A program made the translations under genes and the position numbers. The notes under the pieces are model-generated. The model was not told the DNA's origin. It made no database searches and was given only the letters and a program-made list of their open reading frames with translations. This document shows, piece by piece, positions 61,609 through 64,000 of a stretch of 64,000 nt of DNA; within the stretch, counting starts at the first letter, position 1; each line of letters begins with the position of its first letter. The stretch covers positions 49,245 through 113,244 of the forward strand of contig JAGCSE010000090.1 of assembly GCA_017964325.1 (NCBI GenBank), read 5' to 3'. This stretch comes from Victivallales bacterium (GTDB lineage: Bacteria > Verrucomicrobiota > Lentisphaeria > Oligosphaerales > Oligosphaeraceae).

Positions 61609-62531
61609 ATACTGGCCGTTGCATTGCGATTCTTGGGCCGACATGCGCGTGGAAAAGCGAAGTCGGTCTTCGACTTGCGGAGTCATGCGGTGGTGAAATC
61701 GTCTCATGCGACTCGATGCAGATATATCGTGGATTGGCTGTCGGCACGGCGCAGCCGAGCGAAGATGAGCTGAAACGTGTGCCACATCATCTGATAGCAG
61801 AACTGGACATCCATGAACCATACGATGCGAATCGTTTTGTCCAGCGTGCAAAAAACGCATTGGACGGGATTTATGCCAAAGGCAAAACATCGTTTCTCGT
61901 GGGGGGGACGGGACTGTATGCACGGTCGTTGATCTATGGTTTCGAGCTTTTGCCAGCGGATGCAACTGTGTTCAAATCGTTGGAGGCTGAGCTGGCTGCG
62001 GACGGTGGACGTGAGGCGTTGATGCAACGTCTTGCAGTGTATGGAGATGAGATTCCGGAAGACGTCCGTCTGAATCCGCGCCGTCTGCTTCGCGCATGTG
62101 AAGTCCTGTCGTTGACGGGAAAGCCGCCATGGGTGCAGGCGAAGAAATTCGACAAGCCCGATCCGTCGTACAAACAGTATTGTCTGATTCCCGTGCTGCC
62201 CATGTTGAAGGAGAGGATTCGCCGACGGACGGCGCGGATGCTGGAAAATGGTTGGCTGGAGGAAGCGGAATGGGCTGAAAAACAGGGACTTACGGAGACT
62301 CCAACAGCGCGGCAGGCGTTGGGGTATGCGGAGGTGATCGATTATCTGCATCATGGTCTCAAAGGCGGTCTGGCGGCTCTATGCGAGTTGCTGACCAACA
62401 AGACGACCCAATATGCGCGGCGGCAGTTGACGTGGTTCAGGCATCAGCATCCAGGGGCGCGTTTGATTGAAATCGACCAGGAGGACGGCGCGGCGGACAA
62501 GATTTGCAAAATCATTGAAAATGAAACATGA
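61605..62531 (+). CDS. miaA: tRNA dimethylallyltransferase
   Basis: A 308-residue protein. The ATG at 61605 overlaps the lspA stop. Family motifs: CDSMQIYRGLAVGTAQPS, HHLIAELDI, FLVGGTGLYARSLI, NPRRLLRACEV and QALGYAEVIDYL, then TTQYARRQLTWFRH. It transfers an isopentenyl group to A37 of tRNAs reading UNN codons. The P-loop (residues 11-18) reads GPTCAWKS: Trp stands where the family and general Walker A rule has Gly. All other conserved positions are intact, so this is either a tolerated change or a sequence error. Confidence 0.93.
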   Translation: MNTGRCIAILGPTCAWKSEVGLRLAESCGGEIVSCDSMQIYRGLAVGTAQPSEDELKRVPHHLIAELDIHEPYDANRFVQRAKNALDGIYAKGKTSFLVGGTGLYARSLIYGFELLPADATVFKSLEAELAADGGREALMQRLAVYGDEIPEDVRLNPRRLLRACEVLSLTGKPPWVQAKKFDKPDPSYKQYCLIPVLPMLKERIRRRTARMLENGWLEEAEWAEKQGLTETPTARQALGYAEVIDYLHHGLKGGLAALCELLTNKTTQYARRQLTWFRHQHPGARLIEIDQEDGAADKICKIIENET

Positions 62532-62587
62532 TAAATTGTCATGATGACGATGAAATTGTCAAATGGCATACAAGCACAGGAAATGAA

Positions 62588-63865
62588 ATGAATACCATTG
62601 ATAAAGTCAAATTGGCGAAAGCGGCATCAATCCAATTGGCCGCTTGCGGAACTGAACTGAAGAATCGTGCATTGCTGGCGATTGCATCGGCGTTACGTGC
62701 AGAGGCGGCGGCGATTCTTGCGGCGAACAAATTGGATTTGACGGCGGCGGAAGCGGCGGGGCTGACGGGGCCGTTGCTGAAACGGCTGGCGTTCAATGAG
62801 AAGAAATTGGAAGATGTCGTCGAAGGCGTGGAAAGTCTGGTAAAATTGGATGATCCAGTCGGCAAGAAATTGAGTTGCACTGAGTTGGATGACGGACTTG
62901 TGCTGACGAAAATCAGTTGTCCGATTGGCGTCATCGGTGTCATTTTCGAGTCGCGTCCTGATGCGTTGGTGCAGATTTCAACGCTTTGCCTAAAGAGCGG
63001 AAATGCAGCCGTTCTGAAAGGCGGCAGCGAAGCGTTGAACACGAACCGCGAGTTGGCGCGGGTCATCGCAAATGCAACGGAAGCGGCTGGAATCCCTGTG
63101 AACTGGCTGCAGCTTTTGGAGACGCGCTCGGACGTCAATGAAATGCTGTCGCTGGACGATTACATCGACTTGATTATCCCGCGTGGTTCCAATGCTTTCG
63201 TGAAATACATCATGAGCCATACGAACATCGCCGTCATGGGGCATGCCGAGGGGCTGTGCCATGTGTATGTCGATGGAGCGGCGGATGTTGAGACGGCGCG
63301 TAAGGTCGTGGTGGATTCAAAAACGCAGTATGTATCCGTTTGCAACGCGGCGGAGACGTTGCTTGTGGATGAAGCGATTGCAACGAAAATTCTGCCGCTT
63401 TTGGCGGTGGATTTGCGCGAGAAGAATGTGAAGTTGCTAGGTTGCGAAAAAGCTCGGGCGATTGTCAATATGGAGCCTGCGACGGATGCAGACTGGGATA
63501 CGGAATATTTGGACTACATTTTGTCAATTAAGGTTGTAAGTGGCTTGGACGAAGCGATTTCGCACATTAACCAGCATGGTTCGGGCCATACGGACGTGAT
63601 TGTGACGCAGGATGAAGCGGCGGCTGAAAAGTTCATGTCACTGGTCGATTCGGCGGATGTCTTCTGGAATTGCAGCAGTCGTTTCGCGGATGGCTTCCGC
63701 TATGGTTTGGGCGCTGAAGTCGGCATCAGCACGAATAAAATCCATGCACGTGGACCCGTTGGGCTGGAAGGACTTGTGATCTACAAGTGGTTACTGAAGG
63801 GCAACGGCCACATCGTGGCGGACTATGCGGAGGGAAGGAAACATTTTACCCATAGAAAGCTCTAG
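62588..63865 (+). CDS. proA: Glutamate-5-semialdehyde dehydrogenase (gamma-glutamyl phosphate reductase)
   Basis: A 425-residue protein. The ATG at 62588 follows AGGAAA. ProA features: GVIGVIFESRPDALVQI (about 114-130), AVLKGGSEAL (141-150), the IIPRGSNAF strand, the catalytic Cys at about 252 in YVSVCNAAETLLV and GPVGLEGLVIYKW at the C-terminus. It catalyses the NADPH-dependent second step of proline synthesis. The usual partner ProB is not in this window. The stop TAG is the first unit of the 9-bp repeat array that runs to the window end. Confidence 0.96.
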   Translation: MNTIDKVKLAKAASIQLAACGTELKNRALLAIASALRAEAAAILAANKLDLTAAEAAGLTGPLLKRLAFNEKKLEDVVEGVESLVKLDDPVGKKLSCTELDDGLVLTKISCPIGVIGVIFESRPDALVQISTLCLKSGNAAVLKGGSEALNTNRELARVIANATEAAGIPVNWLQLLETRSDVNEMLSLDDYIDLIIPRGSNAFVKYIMSHTNIAVMGHAEGLCHVYVDGAADVETARKVVVDSKTQYVSVCNAAETLLVDEAIATKILPLLAVDLREKNVKLLGCEKARAIVNMEPATDADWDTEYLDYILSIKVVSGLDEAISHINQHGSGHTDVIVTQDEAAAEKFMSLVDSADVFWNCSSRFADGFRYGLGAEVGISTNKIHARGPVGLEGLVIYKWLLKGNGHIVADYAEGRKHFTHRKL

Positions 63866-64000
63866 CGGCTCTAGCGGCTCTAGAAGCTCTAGCGGCTCTA
63901 GAAGCTCTAGCGGCTCTAGCGGCTCTAGCGGCTCTAGCGGCTCTAGCGGCTCTAGCGGCTCTAGCGGCTCTAGCGGCTCTAGCGGCTCTAGCGGCTCTAG
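63863..64000 (+). repeat. 9-bp tandem array starting at the proA stop codon (runs off window)
   Basis: From the proA stop the sequence is TAGCGGCTC repeated with two variant units TAGAAGCTC (third and fifth), for at least 15 units to the last base of the window, so the array is longer. An in-frame TAG recurs every 9 bp. The unit types are the same as those in the spacer after the DUF58 gene, in the same orientation relative to transcription. Confidence 0.97.

Noticed and set aside
63863..64000. Possible CRISPR array at the window end
   Set aside because: The units are 9 bp and directly abutting, with no spacers and no cas genes nearby; it is a minisatellite.

Overview
The window looks like a chromosomal segment of a Gram-negative, polysaccharide-degrading bacterium of the PVC group, most likely a Lentisphaeria/Victivallales-type organism. 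This is inferred from content: a TonB/ExbBD system with a B12 receptor, a large MoxR-DUF58-von Willebrand A cluster, several GH2-like and heparinase-like secreted enzymes, several Gfo/Idh/MocA oxidoreductases, and a sugar ABC importer with unusual fused subunits. No rRNA, tRNA, phage, transposase or CRISPR locus was seen. The taxonomic call rests on gene style, not on a marker gene.

Layout. 1-0.7 kb: 3' part of a circularly permuted GTPase (RbgA/YlqF type). 0.8-3.3 kb: a GH106-like glycosidase. 3.2-6.8 kb (minus): a TonB2-type energising operon (DUF3450 protein, long ExbB with periplasmic coiled coil, short ExbB, ExbD, TonB). 6.9-9.0 kb (minus): a TonB-dependent receptor preceded by a compact cobalamin riboswitch, so the pair is probably a B12 uptake system powered by the neighbouring operon. 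9.3-11.5 kb: an AT-rich Ser/Thr protein kinase with a multi-pass membrane tail. 11.6-23.7 kb (minus): one long operon of a membrane coiled-coil protein, MoxR ATPase, exported membrane protein, ABC ATPase, ABC-2 permease, DUF58 protein, BatA-like vWA protein and double-vWA protein. 23.8-28.9 kb: oxidoreductase, His-rich outer-membrane barrel, two tandem secreted EEP-family phosphatase/nuclease proteins, quinone oxidoreductase. 29.0-33.3 kb (plus): SGNH hydrolase, a small AT-rich DUF3791-DUF3990-DUF3791 island, heparinase II/III-like lyase. 33.4-45.5 kb: metallo-hydrolase, MFS transporter, GH2 enzyme, two near-duplicate Gfo/Idh/MocA genes ending in a clear terminator, and a 1510-residue GH2-like protein. 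45.7-55.2 kb (plus): FAD oxidoreductase, then an ABC importer operon (binding protein fused to permease; second permease with a repeat-bearing extracytoplasmic insert; two exported proteins). 55.2-60.9 kb (minus): glycyl radical enzyme, histidine phosphatase, two CNNM/CorC-type CBS proteins. 61.1-63.9 kb (plus): lspA, miaA, proA.

Two observations stand out. First, several spacers consist of 9-bp tandem arrays that start exactly at the stop codon of the upstream gene (10 units after the DUF58 gene, at least 15 after proA, 4 before moxR, about 3 degenerate units after the barrel gene). Second, the permease at 50215-52236 carries about 380 extracytoplasmic residues built from six copies of an N-x-x-[YFH]-G-T-x-[YWF] motif unit, next to a permease fused to its own binding protein. 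This architecture differs from textbook ABC importers and is the best candidate here for an under-described system. The DUF3791/DUF3990 trio is the other candidate, a putative ADP-ribosyltransferase-like cassette.
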